A DNA stretch of 64,000 nucleotides from contig JACXVB010000016.1 of NCBI GenBank assembly GCA_014763615.1, positions 1 to 64,000 on the forward strand, written 5' to 3'. Both the position numbers and the translations under genes were made by a program. Origin of the DNA: Sphingobacteriales bacterium (GTDB lineage Bacteria; Bacteroidota; Bacteroidia; Sphingobacteriales; Sphingobacteriaceae). Every line of letters begins with the position of its first letter. The first letter of the stretch is position 1. The notes beneath the pieces were generated by a model. That model searched no databases and was not told where the DNA came from. It saw nothing but the letters and a program-made list of their open reading frames with translations. Of the stretch, positions 28,893 through 37,937 are shown piece after piece.

Positions 28893-29483
28893 ATGAATTT
28901 TCCAGCCATTCCTGAGCAAAAGAAGGTCGTTATTTTTGAGTTAGATGATGTTTTATATCCTCAAAAGGATTATGATTTACAGGTTTATTACCTTTTTGCC
29001 AACTTTATAGCGTATTTAGAAACTTTTCCTCCGGCTCAAGAAGTGATCTCTTTTATTCAAAAAAGATATGAGATCCATCAAAATGATGGAATGTTTAAGG
29101 AAGTTGCAGCTACATTCGGGATGGATACAAAATATGAGGAGAACCTGAAACTGTTATTCAAAAATGCTAAACTTCCACTCAAATTGTTGTTGTTTAAGGA
29201 AGCATTAGAACTATTACAAGAACTTACGGTAAATCGCGTTAAAGTATTTATTCTCACAGGAGGTAATCCGCAACAACAATTGAATAAAATTACCCAAACA
29301 AAGTGGCACGGTTTGGATCAATATTTAAAAGTTTACTTTAAAGAGGAATTAGGAGAAAACGCCTTGGGAACTATCATCAAAGAGAATGAATTGAATGATG
29401 AGGAAGTGCTTTTTATTGGTAAATCTGAAGAAGATAGGGGGATGGCTCTTCGTTGCGGAATAGATTTTAATTCTTTAGTTTAG
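28893..29483 (+). CDS. HAD-superfamily protein with altered nucleophile
   Basis: This 196-residue protein has a HAD-like layout. Motif I appears as FELDDVLYP at residues 15-23, so the usual nucleophilic Asp is E16, while D18 is kept. Motif II is present as FILTGGN near 127. The motif IV region reads FIGKSEEDRGMA, where FIGDS is usual. Two of the four key positions are therefore changed, and classical phosphatase chemistry is doubtful. The cap region (about 28-90) is helical. It is the last gene of the lolD operon, 1 nt after its neighbour. It may be a binding or regulatory protein rather than an enzyme. Confidence 0.75.
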   Translation: MNFPAIPEQKKVVIFELDDVLYPQKDYDLQVYYLFANFIAYLETFPPAQEVISFIQKRYEIHQNDGMFKEVAATFGMDTKYEENLKLLFKNAKLPLKLLLFKEALELLQELTVNRVKVFILTGGNPQQQLNKITQTKWHGLDQYLKVYFKEELGENALGTIIKENELNDEEVLFIGKSEEDRGMALRCGIDFNSLV

Positions 29484-29540
29484 TATTAAATTATTGATAA
29501 ATCTTAAATTCAATTAATTACGTTTATACTTTAAAATTTT

Positions 29541-31130
29541 ATGAAAAATAAATTTCTGAATGCTGGAATATTCATGTTGTGGGTTTTGATTTCCTTTACA
29601 GCATGTAAAAAAGACAAACCGGTACCACCACCAACATCTTCTACCGCACCTTCTAGAAACGATCTCACCAAAGATTCCATTTTTCTATACGCCAAGGAGA
29701 TTTATCTATGGAATACTGATTTGCCATCACTAACTACTTTTAGTCCGAGAAGTTATAATTCATCCTCAGATAATTATAGCAATTTAACTTCTGAGCTTTT
29801 TGCAATCACCCGTTATTCTATTAATCCTTCCACAAATTTGTCTTATGAATACAATAAGGATTATCCTTCAGAAACCAAGTATTCATTTATTGATGATTTA
29901 GTGGCAAGTGGAAAATTAACTTTTGCGCCAAATGCAAAATCATCTGTAGGCTTAGATGGTAAAGGAAATGATTTTGGTGTAGCGTTAGCCGCTGTGGGTA
30001 CCAGCACCAACTATAAAATATATTTTAAGTTTACTTCTCCAGGGTCGCCGGCGGCTTTAGCTGGTTTAGGTAGAGCTGATATTATTGAATCAATTAATGG
30101 AAAAAGCATTGGAACAGATTTTAATAATGAAGTAGATTTTATCAATAATGCCTTTGATGATACAAAAAATACCACAGTTCAAATAGCAGGTAAAAGAAAA
30201 GATAATACAGCATATAATGTTACTTTAACTAAGAAATCTTATAATAGCAGTCCAATCTATAAAGATACTGTACTAATAAGCTCCGGTAAGCAGATCGGTT
30301 ATTTGGCTTTTGCTCGTTTCTCTGATGATAATAACTCATCATCAGCCTTGGATACCGTATTTGCACATTTTGTAAAAGCTGGGGTTACTGATTTAATTAT
30401 TGATTTAAGATACAATGGTGGTGGTTTTGTGAGCACTGCCGAACATTTAATTAATTTAATTGCTCCAAGTAGTGCCAATGGAAAAGTGATGTTTTCTGAG
30501 GCTTACAATTCTACTATGCAAAGCGGTCAAGCTACCATTTTGCAAAATCAACCTCTAAGAGATCAAAGCGGGAAAATACAGTATTCTAACGGAAGAATGT
30601 TGACTTATGCCGACATTTCATATACTATTGCCGATAATACCTTCAATATCAACAAAACAAATGGTATTAGTAATGTGGGTAAGGTGGTTTTTATCATTAG
30701 TGGAAGTACTGCATCTGCAAGTGAATTAGTGATTAATAGCTTACGCCCTTATGTGGATGTAAAAACCGTTGGAGAAACATCTTATGGAAAACCGGTTGGT
30801 TTTTTCCCAGTAAGAATCGATAAATTCGATGTTTACATGTCTAATTTCTCAAGTACTAATGCTTCTGGTAATGGAGATTATTATGCTGGTTTTACTCCCG
30901 ATTCACAAAAACCGGATGATGTAACCAAAGATTTTGGAAATTCCAATGAGTTATGTACTGCGGCAGCATTAGCGTACATTGGAACTGGCGTATTTCCTAG
31001 CAGTACTTCAAATATTAAAGTGGAGGGAGTTTTAAGTCAATCTGGTGTTTCTATTAGAAATGTGTTTACGCCATCCTTATTTAACGGAATGATCGACAAT
31101 ACACCTAAAAAGCTAAAAAAACTGAAATAG
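29541..31130 (+). CDS. S41-family C-terminal processing peptidase, lipoprotein with PDZ domain
   Basis: This 529-residue protein has a lipoprotein signal peptide with lipobox SFTAC (Cys22). A PDZ domain (about 140-235) contains SPAALAGLGRADIIESING. The tail-specific protease domain follows, with DLRYNGGGFVSTA near 293 and the catalytic serine region SGSTASASELVINSL near 394. This is the standard pattern of Bacteroidota S41 lipoproteins, which probably act in the periplasm or on the outer membrane. The physiological substrate is unknown. A bidirectional terminator separates it from the convergent M28 gene. Confidence 0.9.
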   Translation: MKNKFLNAGIFMLWVLISFTACKKDKPVPPPTSSTAPSRNDLTKDSIFLYAKEIYLWNTDLPSLTTFSPRSYNSSSDNYSNLTSELFAITRYSINPSTNLSYEYNKDYPSETKYSFIDDLVASGKLTFAPNAKSSVGLDGKGNDFGVALAAVGTSTNYKIYFKFTSPGSPAALAGLGRADIIESINGKSIGTDFNNEVDFINNAFDDTKNTTVQIAGKRKDNTAYNVTLTKKSYNSSPIYKDTVLISSGKQIGYLAFARFSDDNNSSSALDTVFAHFVKAGVTDLIIDLRYNGGGFVSTAEHLINLIAPSSANGKVMFSEAYNSTMQSGQATILQNQPLRDQSGKIQYSNGRMLTYADISYTIADNTFNINKTNGISNVGKVVFIISGSTASASELVINSLRPYVDVKTVGETSYGKPVGFFPVRIDKFDVYMSNFSSTNASGNGDYYAGFTPDSQKPDDVTKDFGNSNELCTAAALAYIGTGVFPSSTSNIKVEGVLSQSGVSIRNVFTPSLFNGMIDNTPKKLKKLK

Positions 31131-31145
31131 TTGGGTAGAAAATAT

Positions 31146-31175
31146 AAAGGAGCTTCTTACGAGGCTCCTTTTTTT
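31146..31175. terminator. Bidirectional terminator between S41 and M28 peptidase genes
   Basis: Arms AAAGGAGC/GCTCCTTT (31146-31153 and 31164-31171) enclose a 10-nt loop and a T-run follows on the plus strand. The element overlaps the M28 stop codon. It serves mainly the plus-strand gene. Confidence 0.85.
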
Positions 31176-32097
31176 ATTTCATGATTTGGTTGTTCTTGAA
31201 AACCGTTTGTACAGAATAGTTTTTATCAAAGTTTTTGATGACTTGCAAAATGGCTTTTACGCTGTTCACATAAAATTCCTGATTGATATTCTTAAACTCG
31301 TCAGTAGGTTGGTGATAATCTTTATGATCTTCTACTCCAAAATATATAAATGGTATTTTCTTAGCATAAAATGAGCCCTGATCGCTTTGGTTGGTCCAAT
31401 CATCATGACCTTGTTTAGGGTCGTCATGCCCAAATAAAATTTTAGGTTTATCCGAGTTATTGAATATGAATTTTTTCAACTCTGGAAACTCAAAAGTGCC
31501 ACAAGCATACAATTCATTTTTATCATTATGGGCAATCATGTCCATATTAATGTTTAATCCAATTTGAGAAAGTGGTACAGTTGGATGATTAACAAAGTAT
31601 TTAGAACCTTGTAATCCTTCCTCTTCCGCATCGAAGGCAGCAAAAATTAAAGTATGCTGCGGCTGATGTTTGGAGAAATATTCGGCGAAAGCCAAAAGAC
31701 CACAAGTTCCAGAAGCATTGTCATCCGTACCATTGTAAATTTCGCCTTTAATTATTCCTAAATGGTCATAATGAGCAGAAATAACAATCACTTGGTCTGT
31801 CTTTCCTTTAAGAAAGCCAATGATGTTTTTGCCATGTACTACTTGACCATCTCTACCAGTAAAAGTGAAATTTTGCCTGTAATCTTTATCATAAGCAAGC
31901 AGACCTAAGTCGTGGTATCTTTTAATAATAAATTCAGCAGCTTTCTCCCCGCCTTTTGTATCTACTTTTCTGCCTTCATAGGCATCAGAGGATAGTTCTT
32001 TCAAATCGTTCAATACTTTTACTTGATTTACTTTTTGCGAACAACTCGTAATGGCTGGTAAAACAAAAAGGCCAATAATTAAGATTCTTTTGATCAT
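31174..32097 (-). CDS. M28-family metallopeptidase, lipoprotein
   Basis: This protein is about 307 residues, a zinc aminopeptidase-like M28 protein with a lipoprotein signal (lipobox ITSCS, Cys19). Metal ligands are visible in order: VISAHYDHLG (His), NGTDDNASGTC (Asp), FDAEEEGLQGS (Glu pair), a later NMDMIAHND (Asp) and EDHKDYHQPTDE (His). This is the full cocatalytic zinc set. I chose the ATG at 32097 (MIKRILIIGLF), which gives a clean signal peptide. An ATG at 32121, directly after the smc stop, would add 8 residues. It is downstream of smc on the same strand and may be co-transcribed. Confidence 0.85.
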   Translation of the reverse strand: MIKRILIIGLFVLPAITSCSQKVNQVKVLNDLKELSSDAYEGRKVDTKGGEKAAEFIIKRYHDLGLLAYDKDYRQNFTFTGRDGQVVHGKNIIGFLKGKTDQVIVISAHYDHLGIIKGEIYNGTDDNASGTCGLLAFAEYFSKHQPQHTLIFAAFDAEEEGLQGSKYFVNHPTVPLSQIGLNINMDMIAHNDKNELYACGTFEFPELKKFIFNNSDKPKILFGHDDPKQGHDDWTNQSDQGSFYAKKIPFIYFGVEDHKDYHQPTDEFKNINQEFYVNSVKAILQVIKNFDKNYSVQTVFKNNQIMK

Positions 32098-32121
32098 CTT
32101 TTTAAGTTTTAAAATTTGCAT

Positions 32122-35100
32122 TTAAACTACTTCTCTTAAATCAACAGCTACCACCCTTGATACACCCTGTTCTACCATCGTTACGCCGTAAATGATATCC
32201 GTACTGGCAATGGTTTTCTTATTGTGCGAGACTACTATAAACTGCGATTCTTTAGAAAAAGTACGGATAATATTGTTGAATTTATCGATGTTGGTATCAT
32301 CAAGAGGCGCATCTACCTCATCAAAAATACAGAATGGGGCTGGTTTTAATAAGTAAAGCGAGAACAATAAGGCTGTAGCTGTTAAGGTTTTCTCTCCTCC
32401 GGATAATTGATTGATAGAAAGCGGGCGTTTCCCTTTCGGGCGAGCTACAATGTCAATGTCAGACTCTAAAGGTTCATCAGGTTGGGTAAGAATCAAATCG
32501 CAGCTATCTTCTTCGTTAAATAAGGAGCGGAAAACCTTCATGAAATTCTCTCTTACCATCACAAATGCTTGCATGAATTTCTCTTTTGCTGTATCATCAA
32601 TTTCTTTGATGGTTTGCATTAAAGAAGATTTGGCTTCCAATAAATCTTTCTTCTGATTCTGAATAAAAGTATAGCGTTCATCCATTTCCTGATAAGCTTC
32701 CATCGCCATCGGATTGATAGCACCAAATTCATCTAATTGACGCTTAATTTTTTCTACTTTTTCCTTGAGTTCTTGCTCATTTTCGCCCTCTGGTGGTTCT
32801 TCATCCAATAAATCTTCAATATCAATATTAAACTCTACTGATAAACGCTCTTTTAAAGTGTTGAGCTCTAGCTTGAGCTGGTTTTTTTGATCTTTTATTT
32901 CGTTAGAAAGCACTTCTACAATTTCTCTTTTCTTCCTCAATTCACTAAGCTGATGCTCTAATTCATTAATTTGCCCTTTACTCTCATAATAATCTTTTTC
33001 TGCTTCTTGAACCGCTTTTTCCATTTCCTCTTTTTGTTGATACATTGAGATGAGATCTTCATCATTATGATCCACATGTTGGAAAACTTGTAAAATATCG
33101 GCTTTGGTTTGCTCTAAATCTCCCTGATTTTTGTTGACTCTACTTTCTAAATTTTCGAGCTGACTTTCTCTATATTCTAAATCTTTCTCTATACCTGCAA
33201 GTTTATTTTTTTGTTGATGATATTTCAGATTGTCACTGTTAAACGCAGAGGAATGAACTGTTAAGAATTCGCTTAATTCGGTATAAGCCATTTGCTGATC
33301 TGCCATTTGCTGATCTAAACTTTGCTTTTGTGATTTTAAAGTGGCAATTAAAGGACTTGTTTCTTGAATGGATTGGGCGATATTTTGTAATTTTTGCTCA
33401 ATATCTTGCTTGCGGTTTTGGCTGTTCTGAATAAAAGATTGATACTGTTCTTGCTTGGTTTTTACCGAAACCAATTCGTTTTGCAATAAGTAAATTTGCT
33501 TTTGCTGAGTTTGCAATTCCTCTTTTTTTGAAGCACTTTTTAGTGAAGTAACCTTAATTTCTTGTTCTTCAATCCGCGATTTTAATTGTCTGATTTCTTG
33601 TTCTAAAATTTTAATCTCTTTAGCCAAATTGTCTAGATTTTTGGCTCTACCAATACGTTTTCCTTCAAATAAACCTACTGAACCTCCGGATAAAGTGTAA
33701 GCTGTTTTATGAAATTTTCCAGATTTACCAATCAGAACTAATCCTTCTGGAAGACTATCACTATTTAAGTTCTTCTCTTGCTCATCATCAATTAAAAACA
33801 CATTCTGCAATAAATGCTCGCATAGATTTTGATACTTCTTATCCACTTCAATCACTTTCAAAGCTTCAACACCCAAATCAAAAGTGAGCTGTTCTTTTTT
33901 TGATTTAATGTTATTTAAGATGAAGAAGTTGGCCTTTCCTCTTGCTGCGTTGCTCAATAATCTGATGGCTTCAATGGCATCTTGATAATTTTCCACCACA
34001 TAATGGTTCATGTAAGGCTCTAGAAAATTCTCAATGGCTACGCGATAATCCTCTTTACAAAATAAAATATCAGAAAGGAGTGGCGCATTTTTGTTCCACT
34101 GGGCATTCTTTTTTAAGAAACGGATAGATTCCGGGAAGCCTTCTAAATTATCAACCAAACTTTTGGTAAGGTTATATTCGTTTTGCTTGGCATCAATTTT
34201 TCTGGAAGCGCTATTTAATTCTTCCTTATTAGAGCGCATGTTTTCTTCTGTAGTTTTTAAAATTTCTTGCAATTCATCTTCTTGCTTTTGAAGATGTTGA
34301 AACGCATGTTGCTCACTTTCTAATTTTGTTTCAAGCTCGGCAACTACTTTGTTAAACTCGTTGAGTTCTGTCTCTCGACTAGCAGTATCTTCCACATTCC
34401 TTCTTCCTTCTTGCGTGAGTGCCTCTTGCTGAATATGTAGAATATCTAATTCTTTCTCAGCTTGATAAACTTTATTCTGCAATTCATTTGCTGATTTTTG
34501 TTGACTGTCTAAAACTGCTTTCGCAGATTGCTGCTGCTGTCTTAATTCATCTACTTCATCTTTAAGTAGCTGTAATTCTTGTTCAAACCGATTTAAGATT
34601 TGTTGCTCTTGCAGCTGATCTTCTAACAACCTTTTCTTGTTGTATTGAACATGTTGTAGTTGATTTTTATCCCTTTCTAGTTCCTCCGTTAAACGAGATT
34701 CTTTATCCTGTAAAAACTTAAGCTGCTCATTTTTGATTTTTTTCTCACTTTCATAAGCCCTGATTTTGGCCACAAATTCATGAGTAGCTTTTTGTTGGGT
34801 AGAAAGATTTTTTTCTTTGGTTAAACTGCTAAACTTATGTTTTTGAATATTGGCATCTAACTCATCAATTTGTGTAATGAGTTGGGTTTTATCCGTTTGC
34901 TGTTGCAGTTCTTGATGTTCTAGATTTTCTAATGATTTACTGAAGTTTACAATTTTAAAGGAGGCTAAAATGGTACTCAAATTCTTGTATTGCTCTTTCA
35001 AGCGATAATACCTTTCTGCCTTTTTAGCTTGATTTTCTAAGGTTTTTAGATTCTTCTCAATTTCAAATAATAAATCTTCAACACGTGATAAATCTGCTTC

Positions 35101-35652
35101 TGTATCTTTTAGTTTATTAAAAGTTTGCTTTTTTCGGAGTTTATATTTAGAAATTCCAGACGCTTCTTCGAATAAATTCCTTCTCGAGCCTTCCTTATTC
35201 GCAATGATTTCATCAATCATCTTTAATTCAATAATCGAATAAGAATCTGCACCAATTCCGGTATCTAAAAATAAATCAGTGATATCCTTTAAACGGCATT
35301 GAACATCATTTAAACGATATTCAGACTCCCCAGTTCTATACAGTTTCCGGGTCACTGTAACAGTAGAAAACTCGGTTGGTAAAATGTTTTTGGTATTATC
35401 AAAAGTTAGAGAAACTTCGGCAAGATTGGCTGGTTTTCGGCTTTTTGTACCGTTAAAGATGATATTTTCCATCTTTTCAGAGCGCAACATTCGGGTACTT
35501 TGCTCGCCTAAAACCCATCTAATGGCATCCACAACATTAGATTTTCCGCAGCCATTTGGTCCCACAATAGCGGTTACCCCCTCGTTAAAATGGATAGTGA
35601 TTTTATCGCCAAAACTCTTAAAACCTTTTATTTCAAGTTTATCTAACTGCAT
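32122..35652 (-). CDS. smc: Chromosome segregation protein SMC
   Basis: This 1176-residue ATPase condenses and segregates the chromosome with ScpA and ScpB. Walker A GPNGCGKSN is at 31-39. Two long coiled coils (about 170-500 and 680-1010) flank a hinge at about 510-670, which includes KRIGRAKNLDNL near its end. The C-terminal head has the ABC signature LSGGEKTLTATALL near 1080 and Walker B CIFDEVDAPLDDTN near 1107. Length and order are typical. The scp genes are not in this window. The M28 peptidase gene follows directly. Confidence 0.95.
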   Translation of the reverse strand: MQLDKLEIKGFKSFGDKITIHFNEGVTAIVGPNGCGKSNVVDAIRWVLGEQSTRMLRSEKMENIIFNGTKSRKPANLAEVSLTFDNTKNILPTEFSTVTVTRKLYRTGESEYRLNDVQCRLKDITDLFLDTGIGADSYSIIELKMIDEIIANKEGSRRNLFEEASGISKYKLRKKQTFNKLKDTEADLSRVEDLLFEIEKNLKTLENQAKKAERYYRLKEQYKNLSTILASFKIVNFSKSLENLEHQELQQQTDKTQLITQIDELDANIQKHKFSSLTKEKNLSTQQKATHEFVAKIRAYESEKKIKNEQLKFLQDKESRLTEELERDKNQLQHVQYNKKRLLEDQLQEQQILNRFEQELQLLKDEVDELRQQQQSAKAVLDSQQKSANELQNKVYQAEKELDILHIQQEALTQEGRRNVEDTASRETELNEFNKVVAELETKLESEQHAFQHLQKQEDELQEILKTTEENMRSNKEELNSASRKIDAKQNEYNLTKSLVDNLEGFPESIRFLKKNAQWNKNAPLLSDILFCKEDYRVAIENFLEPYMNHYVVENYQDAIEAIRLLSNAARGKANFFILNNIKSKKEQLTFDLGVEALKVIEVDKKYQNLCEHLLQNVFLIDDEQEKNLNSDSLPEGLVLIGKSGKFHKTAYTLSGGSVGLFEGKRIGRAKNLDNLAKEIKILEQEIRQLKSRIEEQEIKVTSLKSASKKEELQTQQKQIYLLQNELVSVKTKQEQYQSFIQNSQNRKQDIEQKLQNIAQSIQETSPLIATLKSQKQSLDQQMADQQMAYTELSEFLTVHSSAFNSDNLKYHQQKNKLAGIEKDLEYRESQLENLESRVNKNQGDLEQTKADILQVFQHVDHNDEDLISMYQQKEEMEKAVQEAEKDYYESKGQINELEHQLSELRKKREIVEVLSNEIKDQKNQLKLELNTLKERLSVEFNIDIEDLLDEEPPEGENEQELKEKVEKIKRQLDEFGAINPMAMEAYQEMDERYTFIQNQKKDLLEAKSSLMQTIKEIDDTAKEKFMQAFVMVRENFMKVFRSLFNEEDSCDLILTQPDEPLESDIDIVARPKGKRPLSINQLSGGEKTLTATALLFSLYLLKPAPFCIFDEVDAPLDDTNIDKFNNIIRTFSKESQFIVVSHNKKTIASTDIIYGVTMVEQGVSRVVAVDLREVV

Positions 35653-35752
35653 CTATAAATTTAGTATGGAAGCCTTAAAATAGGGATTTTTACTCAAAGC
35701 AGAAATAATATCAAAAAACTAATTTGATATTTTAGATAGAAACAAAAGAAAT

Positions 35753-35787
35753 AAAAAAAGCCACTATCCAATTGGATGGTGGCTTTA
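35753..35787 (-). terminator. Terminator after the small lipoprotein gene
   Basis: On the minus strand the arms AAAGCCACCATCC/GGATAGTGGCTTT pair with one G-T mismatch around an AATT loop and are followed by T7. It lies 18 nt past the stop of the gene at 35806. Confidence 0.85.
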
Positions 35788-35805
35788 AATCTTAAAGGAT
35801 TTAAA

Positions 35806-36009
35806 TTACATTTTAGCAGTTGTATCAGCAGCTGGAGCAGCAGTTGTATCAACAGCAGTTGAATCCATAGCAACTGAATCAGTAGTCATTGTTGAATCTG
35901 CAACAGTAGCTGTAGAATCAGTAGCATCAGTAGCTTTATTTGAGTTACAAGCTACAACTGACAAAGAGATTGCTAAAGCAAAAAATCCGAATTTTAATAA
36001 GTTCTTCAT
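35806..36009 (-). CDS. Small low-complexity lipoprotein
   Basis: This 67-residue protein has a lipoprotein signal peptide with lipobox SVVAC (Cys21). The mature part of about 45 residues is made almost entirely of Asp, Ser, Thr, Ala and Val in degenerate DST/DTT units (TDSTATVADSTMTTDSVAM). Such acidic disordered lipoproteins are frequent in Sphingobacteriia, but their function is unknown. I chose ATG 36009 (MKNLLKFGFFALA); the longer frame adds 16 residues before the signal peptide. It has its own terminator, so it is a single-gene transcript. Confidence 0.75.
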   Translation of the reverse strand: MKNLLKFGFFALAISLSVVACNSNKATDATDSTATVADSTMTTDSVAMDSTAVDTTAAPAADTTAKM

Positions 36010-36220
36010 GTTAATTTCTTCTTTTATTTTGTGATTAATTTCATCCTTTATACTCAAATTTTAAAAAGGTAACCCATCATCTTAAAATTTTTTTAATTTT
36101 TTTTGAGATCAAATTCTTTAGCTATAAAACCTTATTGCTCATTAAAGAAAAAAAGAAAATCTGAGGAATATTTTTTTTTATGGATTTTGGGTTACAATTT
36201 AGCAGAAATAGTATTAACAA

Positions 36221-36790
36221 GTGAGTAACAAGATAAATCATTCAAAGCCAACAGATAATGAAATTATTTTAGGTATCCTGAATAATTCATCAACTACTTT
36301 AAAGTACTTGTATAAAGCTTATTTCCCGATGATTCTTCAATTAGTGATGAATAACAACGGAAATGAAGACGAAGCCAAGGACATTTATCAAGAAGGAATC
36401 ATTATTCTTCACGATAAAATAAAAAGTGGAGATTTTGAATTAACCAGCAAACTAAAAACTTTTTTATACTCGGTTTGCAGAAGATTGTGGTTAAAGAGGC
36501 TAAGTCATAAAAGTAGATTTAGTGAGAATATTAAAGATTATGAAGATCATTTTCCGGTTGAAACAGAATTAGTTCAACACGAAGAAAAAGATCAACAACT
36601 AGCGATAATGCATAAGGCATTGGTAGAATTAGGGGAACCTTGTAAAACCATTATCGAAGATTTTTACATGCATAGTAAATCTATGCAGGATATCTGCGAA
36701 AAGTTTGGTTACACCAATGCAGATAATGCCAAAACACAAAAATATAAGTGTTTGCAAAGGCTTAAGAAATTATTCTTTAGTCAAAAATGA
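36221..36790 (+). CDS. ECF-type RNA polymerase sigma factor
   Basis: This 189-residue sigma-70 family protein has region 2 (about 25-95, YKAYFPMILQLVMNNNGNEDEAKDIYQEG) and region 4 (about 125-185), the latter with the helix-turn-helix SMQDICEKFGYTNADNAKTQ and an RLKKLF ending. The segment between them is short, as in extracytoplasmic-function sigma factors. The start is a GTG (SNKINHSKPTDNEI follows), and no better ATG is nearby. It is followed after 6 nt by a gene for a membrane protein with a cytoplasmic anti-sigma-like domain, so the pair probably forms one regulatory unit. Confidence 0.85.
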   Translation: MSNKINHSKPTDNEIILGILNNSSTTLKYLYKAYFPMILQLVMNNNGNEDEAKDIYQEGIIILHDKIKSGDFELTSKLKTFLYSVCRRLWLKRLSHKSRFSENIKDYEDHFPVETELVQHEEKDQQLAIMHKALVELGEPCKTIIEDFYMHSKSMQDICEKFGYTNADNAKTQKYKCLQRLKKLFFSQK

Positions 36791-36796
36791 GAAGAC

Positions 36797-37882
36797 ATGA
36801 AAAGTGAAATTGATTTAATCAAAAGGATTGAGGCTTATCTTTTCCAAGAAATGAGTGAAGAGGAGTTGGTCGCTTTTGAAAATGAAAGAAAGTCAAATGC
36901 AGAATTAGACCATAAAGTGGTGGCTCACCTTGATTTTTTAAAAACAATTAAAGGTTATGGAGAACGAAGAGACCTTCGTTTAGCGATGAATGAGATTCAC
37001 GAAGAAATGGATATAGAAGCACTAAAAGAAGAATGGGTTGAAAAACCTTCTAAATTAGTGGTGCTTTGGAACAAGTATAAGAGAAATCTTGCCGTTGCCG
37101 CCTCAGTAGCTATTGCATTTACTTTAATCACGCTTTATTCTACCGGGCAATTTGATACCGAAAGTCATAGCTCTAAATACAGTGAATTAAAGCGAGATAT
37201 GGAGAACATCAAGCGTTCCCAAAATGCACTCATCAGAAATTACAACAATAATAACAATACTGAAAGCCAATATGGAGGAACTGGTTTTGCGCTTTCTTCT
37301 AACGGATATATCATCACCAATTATCATGTCGTGAAAGATGCGGATTCTGTATATGTACAAAATAACAAAGGCGATGCTTACAAGGTGCAAACCATTTATG
37401 TAGATCCAACCTTTGATATTGCGATTTTGCAGGTTCAAGATTCTACTTTTAAAACTTTACCTAGTTTGCCTTATACCTTTAAGAAAACAGATTCTGATTT
37501 AGGCGAAGATGTATATACCATTGGTTTTCCTAAAGATGATATAGTTTACGGTAAAGGCTATTTAAGTTCTGCAACCGGATTTGGTGGCGATTCTACCGCT
37601 TATCAGATTTCTATTCCAGTAAACCCTGGTAATTCTGGAGGACCTTTAATGGATAGCAAGGGAAACGTAATTGGTATTGTGAGTGGTAAACAAACGCAAG
37701 CAGATGGAGCCGCCTTCGCAGTAAAATCAGACTTTCTGTTAAAAGCAGTTAACAATATTCCTCAAGATTCTTTAGGTAAGAAAATCACCATTAATCAGAA
37801 GAATAACTTGGGCAGATTAAGTAGAACTCAGCAAATCAAGAAAATGCAAGACTTTGTGTTTCTCGTTAAAGTGTACAATTAA
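36797..37882 (+). CDS. Membrane-anchored HtrA/trypsin-like protease with anti-sigma-like N-terminus
   Basis: This 361-residue protein combines a soluble helical N-terminal region (about 1-95), one transmembrane helix (about 97-114, NLAVAASVAIAFTLITLY), a short Asn-rich linker and a trypsin-like S1C domain. The catalytic triad is H177 (TNYHVVKDA), D207 (PTFDIAIL) and S280 (NPGNSGGPL). No PDZ domain follows. The N-terminal EAYLFQEMSEEELVAFE segment matches the look of anti-sigma factors of Bacteroidota ECF systems. It is co-transcribed with the sigma gene just upstream. I infer that it senses periplasmic stress and controls that sigma factor; this is not shown by the sequence. Confidence 0.85.
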   Translation: MKSEIDLIKRIEAYLFQEMSEEELVAFENERKSNAELDHKVVAHLDFLKTIKGYGERRDLRLAMNEIHEEMDIEALKEEWVEKPSKLVVLWNKYKRNLAVAASVAIAFTLITLYSTGQFDTESHSSKYSELKRDMENIKRSQNALIRNYNNNNNTESQYGGTGFALSSNGYIITNYHVVKDADSVYVQNNKGDAYKVQTIYVDPTFDIAILQVQDSTFKTLPSLPYTFKKTDSDLGEDVYTIGFPKDDIVYGKGYLSSATGFGGDSTAYQISIPVNPGNSGGPLMDSKGNVIGIVSGKQTQADGAAFAVKSDFLLKAVNNIPQDSLGKKITINQKNNLGRLSRTQQIKKMQDFVFLVKVYN

Positions 37883-37898
37883 ACCCTATATACATATT

Positions 37899-37926
37899 AA
37901 AAAAGCCCCGTTAATGGGGTTTTTTT
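37899..37926. terminator. Terminator between the protease gene and nuoD
   Basis: Arms GCCCC/GGGGT with A6 before and T7 after form a short, strong hairpin around a GTTAAT loop. It lies in the 55-nt convergent gap and can serve both strands. Confidence 0.85.
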
Positions 37927-37937
37927 GTTGATTTTAT

